Source of the DNA: Actinomadura meyerae
GTDB lineage: Bacteria > Actinomycetota > Actinomycetes > Streptosporangiales > Streptosporangiaceae
Direction of reading: 5' to 3'
Length of the DNA: 64,000 nt
Assembly (NCBI RefSeq): GCF_900188445.1
Contig: NZ_FZOR01000030.1
Coordinates: forward strand, 1 to 64,000
The notes under the pieces are model-generated. The model saw nothing but the letters and a program-made list of their open reading frames with translations, was not told the DNA's origin and made no database searches. The position numbers and the translations under genes were made by a program. How positions within the stretch are numbered: position 1 is the stretch's first letter; the number at the start of each line of letters is the position of its first letter. Positions 23,518-32,408 of this stretch are shown here, in pieces.

Positions 23518-24164
23518 GCCAGCACCGCGAGGACCCTGCGGTGCGTGTCGTCCGTCTGCGGCAGGCCGAGCTTGGCGAAGATGCCGCGGACGTGCTTGCC
23601 GACCGTGGCCTCCGTGACGACGAGCCGCCGGGCGATGGCGGCGTTGGAGCAGCCCTCGGCGATGAGCGCGAGCACCTCGTGCTCGCGCGGGGACAGCTCG
23701 GCGAGGGGGTCCCGGCGGCGGCGGATGAGCTGCCGGACGACCTGCGGGTCCACCACCGTGCCGCCGTCCACGACCCGGCGCAGCGACTCGGCGAAGTCGG
23801 CGACGTCCACGACCCGGTCCTTGAGCAGGTAGCCGACGCGGTCGCCCGTCCCGGAGTCGAGCAGGTCGGCGGAATAGCTCAGCTCGACGTACTGGCTGAG
23901 CGCGACGACCGCGAGGCCGGGGTCGGCGCGGCGCAGCTCGACGGCGGCGCGCAGGCCCTCGTCGGAGAAGCCCGGCGGCATCCGGATGTCGGTGACGACC
24001 AGGTCCGGGCGGTGCTCGGCGACGGCCGCGAGCAGCGCCTCGGCGTCGCCCACGGCGGCGGCCACCTCGAACCCGAACCTGGCGAGCAGGCCGGCGAGGC
24101 CCTCCCGCAGGAGGGCGCCGTCCTCGGCGAGGACTACGCGGACGGGGGTTCGCTCAGGCTGCAC
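23484..24164 (-). CDS. LuxR-family response regulator (LiaR/VraR-like)
   Basis: 226 residues from GTG 24164. Receiver domain: VVLAEDGALLREGLAGLLA and phosphoacceptor in LVVTDIRMPPGFSDEG (Asp near 57), the PPGFSDEG variant common in actinobacterial LiaR-type regulators. LuxR HTH at the C-terminus: LSPREHEVLALIAEGCSNAA, TEATVGKHVRGIFAKLGL. The start lies inside the end of the kinase gene (31-bp overlap), so it is coupled to it. Likely cell-envelope or stress response; no target is identified by sequence. Confidence 0.92.
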   Translation of the reverse strand: MQPERTPVRVVLAEDGALLREGLAGLLARFGFEVAAAVGDAEALLAAVAEHRPDLVVTDIRMPPGFSDEGLRAAVELRRADPGLAVVALSQYVELSYSADLLDSGTGDRVGYLLKDRVVDVADFAESLRRVVDGGTVVDPQVVRQLIRRRRDPLAELSPREHEVLALIAEGCSNAAIARRLVVTEATVGKHVRGIFAKLGLPQTDDTHRRVLAVLAYLRGRASEAG

Positions 24165-25465
24165 GGAAGCTCCACACGGACGACCGTCGGCCCCCCGGCG
24201 GGGCTCGACACCAGCAGTCTGCCGTCGATCACCGCGATCCGGTCGGCGAGGCCGGTCAGCCCGGTGCCGAGGCGCGGATCGGCACCGCCCGCGCCGTCGT
24301 CGGCGACCTCCACGACGAGGACGCCGTCGTCCCACCGCGCGGTGACCCGGGCGCGCCCGGCGCCGCTGTGCTTGGCGGCGTTGGTGAGCGCCTCGGCGGC
24401 GGCGAAGTAGGCGGCGCCCTCCACGTGGCGCGGGGGCCGGCCGGGCAGGTCGGCCTCGACCTCGACCGGGAGCGTCGACCGGTCGGCCAGCTCGCCCAGC
24501 GCCGCCGCCAGCCCCCGGTCGGTGAGCACGCGCGGGTGGATGCCGTGGATCAGCTCGCGCAGCTCGGTCATGAGCTGCTTGGCCTCCCGGTGGGCGTCGG
24601 CGACGCCCTCGGCCGCCGGGGAGTCGCGCGGCAGGTCCATGCGGGCGAGCCCGAGCTTCATGGTGAGCGTGACGAGCCGCTGCTGGGCGCCGTCGTGCAG
24701 GTCGCGCTCGATGCGGCGTCGCTCGGCGTCGAACGCGTCGACCAGCCGGGCCCGGGAGCGCTCGACCTCGACCAGCTCGGCCTGGAGCCGTGCCCCGGAG
24801 CCGCCCTGGAGCAGCGTCCGGGCGAGCGCGGCCTGCGCGCCCGCGACGAGCGCGAGCAGGTACGGGACGGCGGGCAGTAGCGCGAGCGCGGCGATCGCGA
24901 AGGGGAGCGCCTCCGCCGGGGTGGCGACCGTGACCGGCCCGAGCGCCATCGGACCGTCGCCGTCCAGCAGGATCAGCGGCGCGGCGATGGTGCCGAGCTG
25001 GAACGCCAGCACCGCGAACAGCGCGGCGTACAGCACCGGGGCGATCGCCGCGACCAGCAGGAAGTAGCCGAGCTCGCGCCAGGTCGCCGGTTCGGCGCAG
25101 CGGGTGCGCAGCCAGGGGCCGAGACCGGGGGCGGGCGGGCGCCGGTGGCCCGACCGCGCCGGACGGGCGTCGACCAGCCGCAGGCGGCGGCGTTCCAGCC
25201 GGGCCAGCGGCAGCGTGACCGGCGGCCCCAGCACGGCGGCGAGCAGGGCGCCGAGGACGGCGAAGAGCGCCCGCTCGCCGAGGCCGGTGTCCGGGGAGGC
25301 CGCCGACAGCCACAGCAGCGCGGGCACGGCCAGCGGCAGCCATGCGGCGAGAGCGACCGGCGCGGTGGACAGCGCGAACGCGGCCGCGCACCAGGGCCAG
25401 GCCGTCAGCAGGAACCGGCGCCGCCCCATGGCGGCCAGCGCGGTCGGCGGTACGTCGTTCGGCAC
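24134..25465 (-). CDS. Sensor histidine kinase (HisKA_3)
   Basis: 443 residues from GTG 25465. Two hydrophobic blocks (about 15-95 and 130-225) form an integral-membrane sensor without a large outer domain. HisKA_3: DAERRRIERDLHDGAQQRLV (His near residue 257), then HATPase: AAEALTNAAKHSGAGRARVT, DDGAGGADPRLGTGLTGLAD. The architecture matches kinases paired with LiaR-like regulators. Its 3' end overlaps the regulator start; its 5' end is divergent from an SGNH hydrolase. Confidence 0.92.
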   Translation of the reverse strand: MPNDVPPTALAAMGRRRFLLTAWPWCAAAFALSTAPVALAAWLPLAVPALLWLSAASPDTGLGERALFAVLGALLAAVLGPPVTLPLARLERRRLRLVDARPARSGHRRPPAPGLGPWLRTRCAEPATWRELGYFLLVAAIAPVLYAALFAVLAFQLGTIAAPLILLDGDGPMALGPVTVATPAEALPFAIAALALLPAVPYLLALVAGAQAALARTLLQGGSGARLQAELVEVERSRARLVDAFDAERRRIERDLHDGAQQRLVTLTMKLGLARMDLPRDSPAAEGVADAHREAKQLMTELRELIHGIHPRVLTDRGLAAALGELADRSTLPVEVEADLPGRPPRHVEGAAYFAAAEALTNAAKHSGAGRARVTARWDDGVLVVEVADDGAGGADPRLGTGLTGLADRIAVIDGRLLVSSPAGGPTVVRVELPCSLSEPPSA

Positions 25466-25543
25466 AGGCGTACCGTAGCCGGGCCCTTCCGGTGCCGAGT
25501 CCGGGTAGTGCTGGGCATACCTCGAAGTCGGGGGGCTGCCGTG

Positions 25544-26878
25544 ATGCGGCGCGGGGTGCCTCGGCGGTGGGATCGGGGCATGAGACGAAAGCCTTCCGCA
25601 CGGATGATCCTCCCCCTGGCCGGCGTGGCCGGCGCGGTGCTGATCGCCGGGTTCGCGCCCGCCCTGCCGGGCGGTTCCGAAGCGTCCGCGCGACCGGCCG
25701 CCGCGACGTCGGCGCGCTGGTCACAGAGCTGGGGGACGGCGATGCAGCGGCCGCTCGCGGCGGGCGAGGACGACGGGCCGAACTGGTCGGTGGAGGGCTT
25801 CCGCGACCATTCGCTGCGCCAGGTCGTCCGGCTGAGCACCGGCGGCACGAAGATCCGGATCCGGCTGTCGAACCGCTACGGCACGGCCCCGCTGCGGGTC
25901 GCCGCCGGCGCGGTCGGACGGTCGGGGGGCGGCGGCAAAGTATGGCCGGGCACCACGGCGGCGCTGACGTTCGGCGGCGGCCGCTCCGCGACCATCCCGG
26001 CGGGCCGGGAACTGGTCAGCGATCCGGTGCCGCTGGCCACCGTGCCGCTGGAGAGGCTGGCCGTCACGCTGCGGTTCACCGGCGCGACCGGACCGGCCAC
26101 GTTCCACCGCTTCACGAGCGGGACCGCCTACCGGGCGCCCGGTGACCACCTGTCCGACATCGGCTCGGACGCCTACACCGAGACCACCGACGCGCTGTAC
26201 TACCTGGCCGGTGTCGACGTCTCCGGCGGCAGCGGCGGCGGCTCGGTGGTGGCCTTCGGCGACTCGCTCATCGACGGGGTCGGCGCGACCCCGGGCGCCG
26301 ACGCGCGGCTGCCGGACGCGCTCGCGGAACGGCTCGCCGCCGCCCGCCGCCCGCTCGGCGTCGTCAACGCGGGGATCGGCGGGAACCGGCTCCGGTACGA
26401 CTCGGCGTGCGCCGGAGAGAAGGCCACCGCGCGGTTCGCCCGGGACGTCCTGGCCCGGCCGGGCGTCCGGTCGGTCATCGTGCACCTGGGCGCCAACGAC
26501 ATCCGCGTCACTCCCGGCGACCCCTGCCTGGTGCCCGGCGGGCCGTCGACCGCCCGCCAGGTCATCGATGCGCAGCGCCTGCTGATCCGGGCGGCCCATG
26601 CCCGCGGCCTGAAGGTCATCGGCACGACCATCGTGCCGCTGAAGGGCGCCCTGTTCCCGGCGTGGACGCCGCAGGTCGAGAAGGAGCGCGACGCCATCAA
26701 CCACTGGATCCGCACCAGCGGCGAGTACGACGCGGTCCTGGACGCCGACCGCATCATGGCCGACCCCGCCGACCGCGACCGTCCGCGCCTGGCGTACGTG
26801 TACGAGGACGGCCTGCACCCCAACGACGCGGGCTACCAGGCCCTGGCGCGCGGCATCGACCTCGGCGCGCTGCAATGA
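25544..26878 (+). CDS. Secreted SGNH/GDSL hydrolase
   Basis: 444 residues from ATG 25544 (ATG 25580 possible). The N-terminus has Arg/Lys followed by LPLAGVAGAVLIAGFAPAL, a signal peptide. An Ig-like or jelly-roll region (about 60-220) precedes the hydrolase domain: block I VVAFGDSLIDGVGA (Ser near 246), block II GIGGNRL, block III VIVHLGANDI, block V YVYEDGLHPNDAGY with catalytic Asp and His. It resembles secreted GDSL esterases of actinomycetes acting on lipids or polysaccharide acetates. It probably shared an operon with the dead ABC transporter downstream (start overlap at 26875). Confidence 0.9.
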   Translation: MRRGVPRRWDRGMRRKPSARMILPLAGVAGAVLIAGFAPALPGGSEASARPAAATSARWSQSWGTAMQRPLAAGEDDGPNWSVEGFRDHSLRQVVRLSTGGTKIRIRLSNRYGTAPLRVAAGAVGRSGGGGKVWPGTTAALTFGGGRSATIPAGRELVSDPVPLATVPLERLAVTLRFTGATGPATFHRFTSGTAYRAPGDHLSDIGSDAYTETTDALYYLAGVDVSGGSGGGSVVAFGDSLIDGVGATPGADARLPDALAERLAAARRPLGVVNAGIGGNRLRYDSACAGEKATARFARDVLARPGVRSVIVHLGANDIRVTPGDPCLVPGGPSTARQVIDAQRLLIRAAHARGLKVIGTTIVPLKGALFPAWTPQVEKERDAINHWIRTSGEYDAVLDADRIMADPADRDRPRLAYVYEDGLHPNDAGYQALARGIDLGALQ

Positions 26879-27661
26879 ACCACAGGCCACCCCTACCGGA
26901 GAGCCACCTGCCGCCCCCACCGGCGGACCATCTGCCGCCCCCGCCGGCGGACCATCTGCCCCCCGCCGGTGCAACTGCATCAGGTGAGCCGGCATTACGG
27001 GACGGGCGAGACGCGCGTCCACGCGCTCGCAGATGTCAGCATCGCGTTCCCGGCCGCCACCTGGACCGCCGTGATGGGCCCGTCCGGTTCCGGCAAGTCG
27101 ACCCTGCTCCCACTGGACGCGCTGCACGGGCGCACCGTCGCGATCGGGCCCCGGCTGGCCGCGCAGGGCGTCCGGGGCCGCACCGTGACGGCGCGGATCG
27201 GCGACCGCCGGGTCACGTTGCGCACCGTCGCGCGGATGCCGGAAGTCCTGGAGAACGGGAGCGGCAACTTCCTCGTGCCGCGCGACCTCGTCCCGGCCGC
27301 GATGCTCGCGGACGCGCCGACCGAGACCATGGTGCGGGTGGCGCCCGGCGCCTCACCGGAGGCGGTCGCCGCCCGGATCCGCGCCGCCGGAATCGGCGAG
27401 GTGCGCACCGTGGGCCGGTGGGCCGACGCCAGGGTGGCCGAGCAGCAGCGCGGAACGATGGGGATCATGGCCGTGCTGATGGGGATGTCCGGCCTGTACG
27501 CGGCGATCGCGGTCGTCAACGCCGTCGTGATCGCGGCCGCCGTGGACGCTCCTCGGCCTGCTCGCCGGGGCGTCCCTGGCCGTCACCACCGCCGCGGCGG
27601 CGCTGACCGCGACGGCCGCGACGAGACCGGCTCCGACGTCCCTCCTCGCCGCCCGCGAGTG
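26875..27661 (+). pseudogene. ABC-transporter remnant: ATPase start fused to FtsX permease end
   Basis: ATG 26875 overlaps the hydrolase stop and opens a Pro-rich 27-bp repeat (HLPPPPAD units). A frameshift near 26965 leads into VQLHQVSRHYGTGETRVHAL and the Walker A GPSGSGKSTLL of a LolD/MacB-type ATPase. After about 50 residues the sequence switches to the interior of an FtsX-like permease (VLENGSGNFLVPRDLVPAAM, GIMAVLMGMSGLYAAIAVVN). A second frameshift near 27545 restores the permease tail (LLGLLAGASLAVTTAAAALT, ending AARE). A large deletion has removed the ATPase core and the permease's front half. Confidence 0.8.
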
Positions 27662-27759
27662 AGTGTGGGCAGTGCGTCGGAAGACGCAGAACGGGACGAA
27701 CACTCTCGGTACTGTGGGCGTCAAAAAGACGATCATGTGCCGCAGGTGCGGGGGGTGGG

Positions 27760-29589
27760 ATGTCCGGGGCTGGACTCAAGGCGCTCAGGGCGGGAGATCC
27801 GGAGCAGGTCGGGCCCTACCGGCTGCTGGCCCGGCTCGGGGCCGGCGGGATGGGCCGGGTGTATCTCGGACGCTCCCAGGGGCGGCGGCTGGTCGCGGTC
27901 AAGGTCGTCCATCCGCACTTCGCGGACAACGACTCCTTCAGGCGGCGGTTCGCGAAGGAGGTCGCCGCCGCGCGCCGCATCGGGGGCTTCTACACGGCGC
28001 ACGTGGTCGACGCCGACCCGGACGACGACCCGCCCTGGCTCGTGACCGAGTACATCGCCGGGCCGACGCTGCAGGAGGCCGTGGACGAGAACGGCCCGCT
28101 GCCCGAGGTGTCGGTGGCCGCGCTCGGCGCCGGCCTGGCCGAGGGGCTCCGGGCCGTCCACGAGCAGAACGTGATCCACCGGGACCTCAAGCCGGGGAAC
28201 GTGCTGCTCGCCCGGGACGGCGCCCGGATCATCGACTTCGGCATCGCCCGCGCGATGGACGCCACGTCCCAGAGCCTGACCGTGGCGGGGACGCCCGGCT
28301 ACATGTCGCCCGAGCAGTACCTCGGCCGCGGCATCGGCCCGGCCAGCGACGTGTTCTGCCTGGCCGCCGTGCTGACCTTCGCCGCCACCGGGCGCCACCC
28401 GTTCGGGGAGGGGCCCGCGGACGCCCTCGGCTACCGCGTCCGGCACGAGGAGCCCGAGCTCGCGGGCGTCCCGGCGTCGCTGCTGGAGCTGGTCGCGGCG
28501 GGGCTGGAGAAGGACCCGGACGACCGTCCGCCGACCGAGGAGTTCCTGGAGCGCTGCGCCGCGCTGGCCCGGGACGAGGGCATGTCCCTCCCCGAGAAGG
28601 TCACCACGATGATCGCCACGCGCGTCGCCGAGACGGAGGTCTTCGCGGGAGGCGCCGCCGGGAGGACTCCCGAGCCCGAGAAGAAGCCCAAGCCGAAGGC
28701 ACCGCCCGAGCCGAAGCCCAAGTCCGGGTCCAAGTCCAAGTCCGGGTCCGGGTCCAAGTCCGGCTCCAAGCCCAAGTCGAAGGCGAAGTCCGAGCCGAAG
28801 TCCAGACCGAAGTCGCAGCCCCAACCGCAGGCACAGCCCAAGCCGCAGGCACAGCCGCAGGTCCCGCCGCGGCAGCCGCCGCGGCCGAAGGCCAAGCAGC
28901 AGGCGTCGTCCGGCGGGATCGCGTCCGGGATCATCGGGGTGCTGCTGATCGCCGTGGTCATCGCCCTCGCCATCCAGGACAAGTCCGACTCGTCCGGCAA
29001 CACCGGCGGGACGTCGCCGATCACGTCGTCGCCCACGCCGACCCGCACCTGGACGTCCGGCCTCTCGGGCGGCTCGCGGACATCGTCGAGCCCCACCCCG
29101 ACGCCCGACCCGACCTACGAGGCGTTCGACGAGATCAGGGTGGGCGACTGCCTGAACGCGCACGAGGATCCCTACGACTCCTCCGAGTGGACCGAGGACG
29201 AGCCGGAGGCCGTCTCCTGCGGCCGGAGCGACGCGTACGTGAAGGTCTACGCCATCGAGGACTCCGGCAGCTCGTGCCAGGCCGAGGCGCTCGACGGGGA
29301 GAGCTGGTGGAGTTCGCCCACCTTCGACGGAGAGCGCATCTACCTCTGCGTGCGGCGGCAGTTCAGGGAGGGCGAGTGCTTCCTGGGCAAGAAGAGCACG
29401 AAGAAAGGCAGCACGGCGGCCATCACCGGGCACGGACTCATGACCTCGTGGGGCTGCGGCAAGAGCACCGTGCCCCGGGGGTTCAACTACATCCTCCAGT
29501 TCACCGGCTACTACGAGAGCGAGTGCCCGAGCGGCTCGCTGAGGTGGACGGGCTTCCGCAAGGGAGTACTCTGCGCCCGCATCGTCTGA
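27760..29589 (+). CDS. Membrane-anchored Ser/Thr protein kinase (PknB-like)
   Basis: 609 residues. Kinase domain about 18-270: LGAGGMGRVYLG (P-loop), VAVKVV, HRDLKPGNVLL (catalytic loop near 142), DFGIA, GTPGYMSPEQYLG. Residues 295-385 are a low-complexity stalk of Lys/Pro/Ser/Gln repeats (KPKSGSKSKSGSGSK). A membrane helix follows (GIIGVLLIAVVIALAI, about 388-404), then an outer domain rich in Cys (eight by my reading) that starts DEIRVGDCLNAHEDPY. All kinase residues are intact. The Cys-rich outer domain resembles septum/DUF4190-linked modules but I cannot name it. Upstream is a pseudogene, downstream an SDR. Confidence 0.93.
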   Translation: MSGAGLKALRAGDPEQVGPYRLLARLGAGGMGRVYLGRSQGRRLVAVKVVHPHFADNDSFRRRFAKEVAAARRIGGFYTAHVVDADPDDDPPWLVTEYIAGPTLQEAVDENGPLPEVSVAALGAGLAEGLRAVHEQNVIHRDLKPGNVLLARDGARIIDFGIARAMDATSQSLTVAGTPGYMSPEQYLGRGIGPASDVFCLAAVLTFAATGRHPFGEGPADALGYRVRHEEPELAGVPASLLELVAAGLEKDPDDRPPTEEFLERCAALARDEGMSLPEKVTTMIATRVAETEVFAGGAAGRTPEPEKKPKPKAPPEPKPKSGSKSKSGSGSKSGSKPKSKAKSEPKSRPKSQPQPQAQPKPQAQPQVPPRQPPRPKAKQQASSGGIASGIIGVLLIAVVIALAIQDKSDSSGNTGGTSPITSSPTPTRTWTSGLSGGSRTSSSPTPTPDPTYEAFDEIRVGDCLNAHEDPYDSSEWTEDEPEAVSCGRSDAYVKVYAIEDSGSSCQAEALDGESWWSSPTFDGERIYLCVRRQFREGECFLGKKSTKKGSTAAITGHGLMTSWGCGKSTVPRGFNYILQFTGYYESECPSGSLRWTGFRKGVLCARIV

Positions 29590-29611
29590 GCGAGAGCGAA
29601 AGGGGTGTGCG

Positions 29612-30400
29612 GTGAGTCGGTCGTACGTCGTGACCGGCGGTGGACGCGGAGTGGGGCGCGCGATCGCCGAGCGCCTGCTTCGCGACGGGGGCAGGGTCGT
29701 GGTGATCGAGCTGGACGCGGCGGCGGTCGCGTGGGCGGACGGCGTCCCGGGCGCCACCGCCGTCATCGGGAGCGCCGCCGACGAGAGCGTCGCCGAGCGG
29801 GCCGCCGACCTGGCACAGGAGGTGGGCACGCTCGCCGGGTGGGTCAACAACGCGGCCGTCTTCCGCGACGTCGCGAACCCGTCGGCGCGGGAACTGCTGG
29901 ACCTGGTCGCCATGAACTTCGACCCCGCGGTGGTCGGCTGCGTGACCGCCGTCCGCCGCTTCCTGGAGGCCGGGACGGGCGGAGCCATCGTCAACGTGTC
30001 ATCCCATCAGGCGCGGCGTCCGGTGCGGGGGTCGCTGCCCTACGCGACGGCGAAGGCGGCGACCGAGGCGCTCACCCGCGCCCTCGCCGTCGACCACGGC
30101 CCGCACGGCATCCGCGTGAACGCCGTCGCGCTGGGCTCCATCACCACCGAGCGGTACGAGCGCTTCCTAGCGGACCGGGCGCCTGAGGAGGTCGCGAGGA
30201 TCGAGGGCGAGATGCGGCGGCTCCACCCGGTCGGTCGCGTGGGGCGTCCGGACGAGGTCGCCGCCGCCGTCGCGTACCTGCTCTCGGAGGAGGCGAGCTT
30301 CGTCAACGGCGCCGTCCTCCCGGTCGACGGCGGGCGCCACGCGGTGGGCCGCGACCCCGAGGAGGCCCCGGCCGCCCCGGACGATCGCGCCGCCCCCTAA
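29612..30400 (+). CDS. SDR-family oxidoreductase
   Basis: 262 residues from GTG 29612. Cofactor loop TGGGRGVGRAIAERL, structural NNAAV, catalytic Ser in IVNVSSHQ and YATAK (Tyr and Lys near 152-156), then the PG-loop region IRVNAVALGSITTERY and a C-terminal FVNGAVLPVDGG. Classical SDR, 3-oxoacyl-ACP reductase-like; the GxxxGxG loop with an acidic residue after strand 2 (VVIELD) suggests NAD(H). Substrate unknown. The stop overlaps the convergent gene by 4 bp. Confidence 0.92.
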   Translation: MSRSYVVTGGGRGVGRAIAERLLRDGGRVVVIELDAAAVAWADGVPGATAVIGSAADESVAERAADLAQEVGTLAGWVNNAAVFRDVANPSARELLDLVAMNFDPAVVGCVTAVRRFLEAGTGGAIVNVSSHQARRPVRGSLPYATAKAATEALTRALAVDHGPHGIRVNAVALGSITTERYERFLADRAPEEVARIEGEMRRLHPVGRVGRPDEVAAAVAYLLSEEASFVNGAVLPVDGGRHAVGRDPEEAPAAPDDRAAP

Positions 30401-30879
30401 CCGCGCGACTTCGCGGCGGTGACGGCGTTGCGCAAGGCGGTCAGGAAGGCTTTGCCGTCGGCGTCGTCGCCCAGGGCGAGGTGGAACGAGGCCGCTTTCG
30501 GCGCGCCCGACCACGGCCCGGTGGCGGTGACCCCCGTGTCCGGGACGACGGGCGGCGGCACGTCGATGCTGACGTCCCCCAGCCAGATCGACCGGACGTG
30601 GACGCCCCGGCGCTCCCCGGCCACGGCCACCACGAGGTAGGTGGGCAGGAGCAGTGCGACCGTCGTGTGCTCGGCGTCGGGGTCGCCCGACCCCGTCAGC
30701 CTCGCCAGCGGCCCCGGCCGCTTCAGCCGGACGCTGCGCGTGACGCAGCACCACTCCGCGCCGCCGAGCGCGTCGCCGAGCAGGTGCTCCCGGGCGTGGG
30801 CGGCGATCGCCGCCCGCAGTTCCGGGTCGAGGGCCCCCGGCTCGGACCGTCTGCTGGAACGTTCGTACAGACGCTTCAT
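30397..30879 (-). CDS. Hypothetical protein
   Basis: 160 residues from ATG 30879, with a GGGGG just ahead. I do not recognise the family. The N-terminus is helical and basic (KRLYERSSRRSEPGALDPEL), then RAAIAAHAREHLLGDALGGA, alternating strands (WCCVTRSVRLKRPG, TTVALLLPTYLVVAVAGERR, VHVRSIWLGDVSIDVPPPVV) and a helical end FLTALRNAVTAAKSR. The strand pattern WCCVTRSVRL.. resembles actinomycete proteins with a PH-like barrel, but this is only a guess. No signal peptide or membrane helix. Confidence 0.65.
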   Translation of the reverse strand: MKRLYERSSRRSEPGALDPELRAAIAAHAREHLLGDALGGAEWCCVTRSVRLKRPGPLARLTGSGDPDAEHTTVALLLPTYLVVAVAGERRGVHVRSIWLGDVSIDVPPPVVPDTGVTATGPWSGAPKAASFHLALGDDADGKAFLTALRNAVTAAKSRG

Positions 30880-31129
30880 TTCCCCCAACTCCCAAGCCCG
30901 TTTCAGGGTACGGCGGGTTGTGCCGCGCTGAACTGCCCACGTCCGACAGGAGCCATACCATCCCAAAAACGGCGATGTGGCGCCATCGCCACTAGCTGGA
31001 CGAATATGCGTGAATTGTCGGATCCGGTGAGGTGGCCGCCGTGATGGCGGGGCCGCCTCGCCTCGGGTTTGTCGGTGGCGTCCGGCACACTGGGCCGGTC
31101 GGTGCTACGGACGGCACGGGAGGTCAAGC

Positions 31130-31414
31130 ATGATCATCATCTCGGGGCGGCTTTTTGTGGACGCCGAGGCCAGGGACGCCTATCTGGACGGGTGCAGGGA
31201 GGTCGTCGAGCAGGCGAGAAAGGCGCCGGGGTGCCTCGATTTCGCCATTTCGGCCGACCTCCTGGAACCCGGCCGGATCAACGTCTACGAGCGCTGGGAG
31301 AGCGGCGAGGACGTCGAGCGCTTCCGTGGGTCGGGGCCGTCACCGGAGCAGGCGGCGCAGCTGCGCGGCGCCGAGGTGAACCGGTACCTGATCTCCGGTG
31401 TGGAGGCCCCGTAG
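31130..31414 (+). CDS. Antibiotic biosynthesis monooxygenase-fold protein (ABM)
   Basis: 94 residues. IIISGRLFVDAEARDAYLDG, ARKAPGCLDFAISADLLEPG and RINVYERWESGEDVERFRGS match the ABM dimeric ferredoxin-like barrel, which includes quinone-forming monooxygenases, heme-degrading IsdG-type enzymes and many unknowns. Conserved positions in the family (Asn/Trp near the strand YERW) are present. The function cannot be narrowed. It is a single gene between a hypothetical protein and a lipoprotein. Confidence 0.85.
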   Translation: MIIISGRLFVDAEARDAYLDGCREVVEQARKAPGCLDFAISADLLEPGRINVYERWESGEDVERFRGSGPSPEQAAQLRGAEVNRYLISGVEAP

Positions 31415-31422
31415 CGGCCGCG

Positions 31423-31464
31423 TCAGGACAGGTCAGGACAGGTCAGGCCGGGTCAGGACAGGTC
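31423..31464. repeat. 10-bp tandem repeat spanning the lipoprotein stop
   Basis: GTCAGGACAG occurs with exact 10-bp period; TCA lies at 31423, 31433, 31443 and 31453. The last is the stop (TGA on minus) of the lipoprotein gene, whose end GACCTGTCCTGA is copied downstream. Period 10 places stops in all three frames. The array fills the gap to the convergent ABM gene. Confidence 0.88.
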
Positions 31465-31773
31465 GAACTTGACCTTGTCGCCCTCGATCGAGGTCACCGT
31501 GATCGTCACCGGGCCCACCCGGGCGCGCTGGCCGCTGGCGATGGTGGCGGGCGCGGAGCCGTCCGCCGAGACCGTCATGCCCTGGCCGGAGATCCGCGAG
31601 ACGGTGACGTCGACGTCGTTGACCTCCACGGTCTGCCCGGCGCCGGTCACGGTCACGTGGCACTTGCCGTTGACGCAGCTGTGCGAGTTCGACTGGCATC
31701 CGCCGAGCACCAGGACGCCGCCGGCCGCGGCAGCGGCGAGGACCGGGACTGCGCGCTTCACATATACCCCCAT
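31453..31773 (-). CDS. Small lipoprotein
   Basis: 106 residues from ATG 31773, or 102 from GTG 31761, which has GGGGG five bases upstream. Signal peptide VKRAVPVLAAAAAGGVLVLG and lipobox LGGC, so it is lipid-anchored outside. The mature part (SNSHSCVNGKCHVTVTGAGQ, then VEVNDVDVTVSRISG, TVTSIEGDKVKFDL) is beta-rich with a possible Cys pair around VNGK. No family recognised. The last 12 bases of the gene are tandemly repeated past the stop. Confidence 0.82.
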   Translation of the reverse strand: MGVYVKRAVPVLAAAAAGGVLVLGGCQSNSHSCVNGKCHVTVTGAGQTVEVNDVDVTVSRISGQGMTVSADGSAPATIASGQRARVGPVTITVTSIEGDKVKFDLS

Positions 31774-31855
31774 GTCTTGTGATGTCGGAGGTATAGATGC
31801 ACCGATCGGCCGTCCGGTTCCCGCCCGAACGGGCTGAAAGCGGCCAGACGGGACG

Positions 31856-32311
31856 TCAGGCCAGCCAGCGGCCGTCCCGCATGAGGTCGCGACCGGGGAG
31901 CTCGTTCACCTCGCGCCACGCCTGGACGCGCCGCGGGGTGATCCGGAACCAGCGGTAGGCGCCGCCCGCCGCGCGCGGGTCGAAGCCCGCGCGCGCGGCG
32001 AACCGGTCGGCGCGCTCCGCCGGCAGCGCGCCGAGGTCGAGCACTTCCACGGTGCCGTCGATCACGGTCACGTCGCGGGTGGGGCCGAGCGCCAGCCGGA
32101 CGGTCCCGGTGGCGGCGAGGTTGCGGCCGGTGGGGCCGTCCGCCGGGGTGGCCGCGAGCAGCGCCTCGCCGTCCCAGTCGAACGACAGCGGCACCAGGTG
32201 GGGCGCGCCGTCCGGCGAGGCGGTCGCCACCCAGGCGTCCACGTCGTGGGCGAGCCGGTGCTCGGTGTCGCGGCGGCGCTCGGCGCGCGAGCGCGGGGCG
32301 GGAAGGGGCAC
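31856..32311 (-). CDS. Pyridoxamine 5'-phosphate oxidase-fold protein (FMN/F420-dependent)
   Basis: 151 residues from GTG 32311, with GAGGAG 6 bp upstream. ATASPDGAPHLVPLSFDWDG is the classical PPOX strand pair; then LLAATPADGPTGRNLAATGT and VRLALGPTRDVTVIDGTVEV, and a C-terminal YRWFRITPRRVQAW. Actinobacterial members of this size use FMN or F420 to reduce unknown substrates. About 65 bp upstream is a 30-bp palindromic element found again before the DUF1801 gene, so it is probably a target of the LuxR regulator transcribed away from it. Confidence 0.87.
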   Translation of the reverse strand: MPLPAPRSRAERRRDTEHRLAHDVDAWVATASPDGAPHLVPLSFDWDGEALLAATPADGPTGRNLAATGTVRLALGPTRDVTVIDGTVEVLDLGALPAERADRFAARAGFDPRAAGGAYRWFRITPRRVQAWREVNELPGRDLMRDGRWLA

Positions 32312-32376
32312 GGTCGCTCCTCTGGTCAAGGATGGCGGGTACGGCCACAGGTTCGCCCGTCCGGCGGGCGGGACGC

Positions 32377-32406
32377 TTCCGTGCCGGGCACGGAACCCGC
32401 CACGGA
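32377..32406. promoter_or_regulatory. Palindromic element, copy 1, at the LuxR/PPOX divergent gap
   Basis: TTCCGTGCCGGGCACGGAA (32377-32395) is a 19-bp perfect palindrome about an unpaired centre, followed by CCCGCCACGGA. A 30-bp copy with four changes stands at 35745-35774. It ends 2 bp before the LuxR ATG and lies 66 bp before the PPOX gene, placing it ideally to control the PPOX gene and block the regulator's own start. Confidence 0.8.
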
Positions 32407-32408
32407 TA

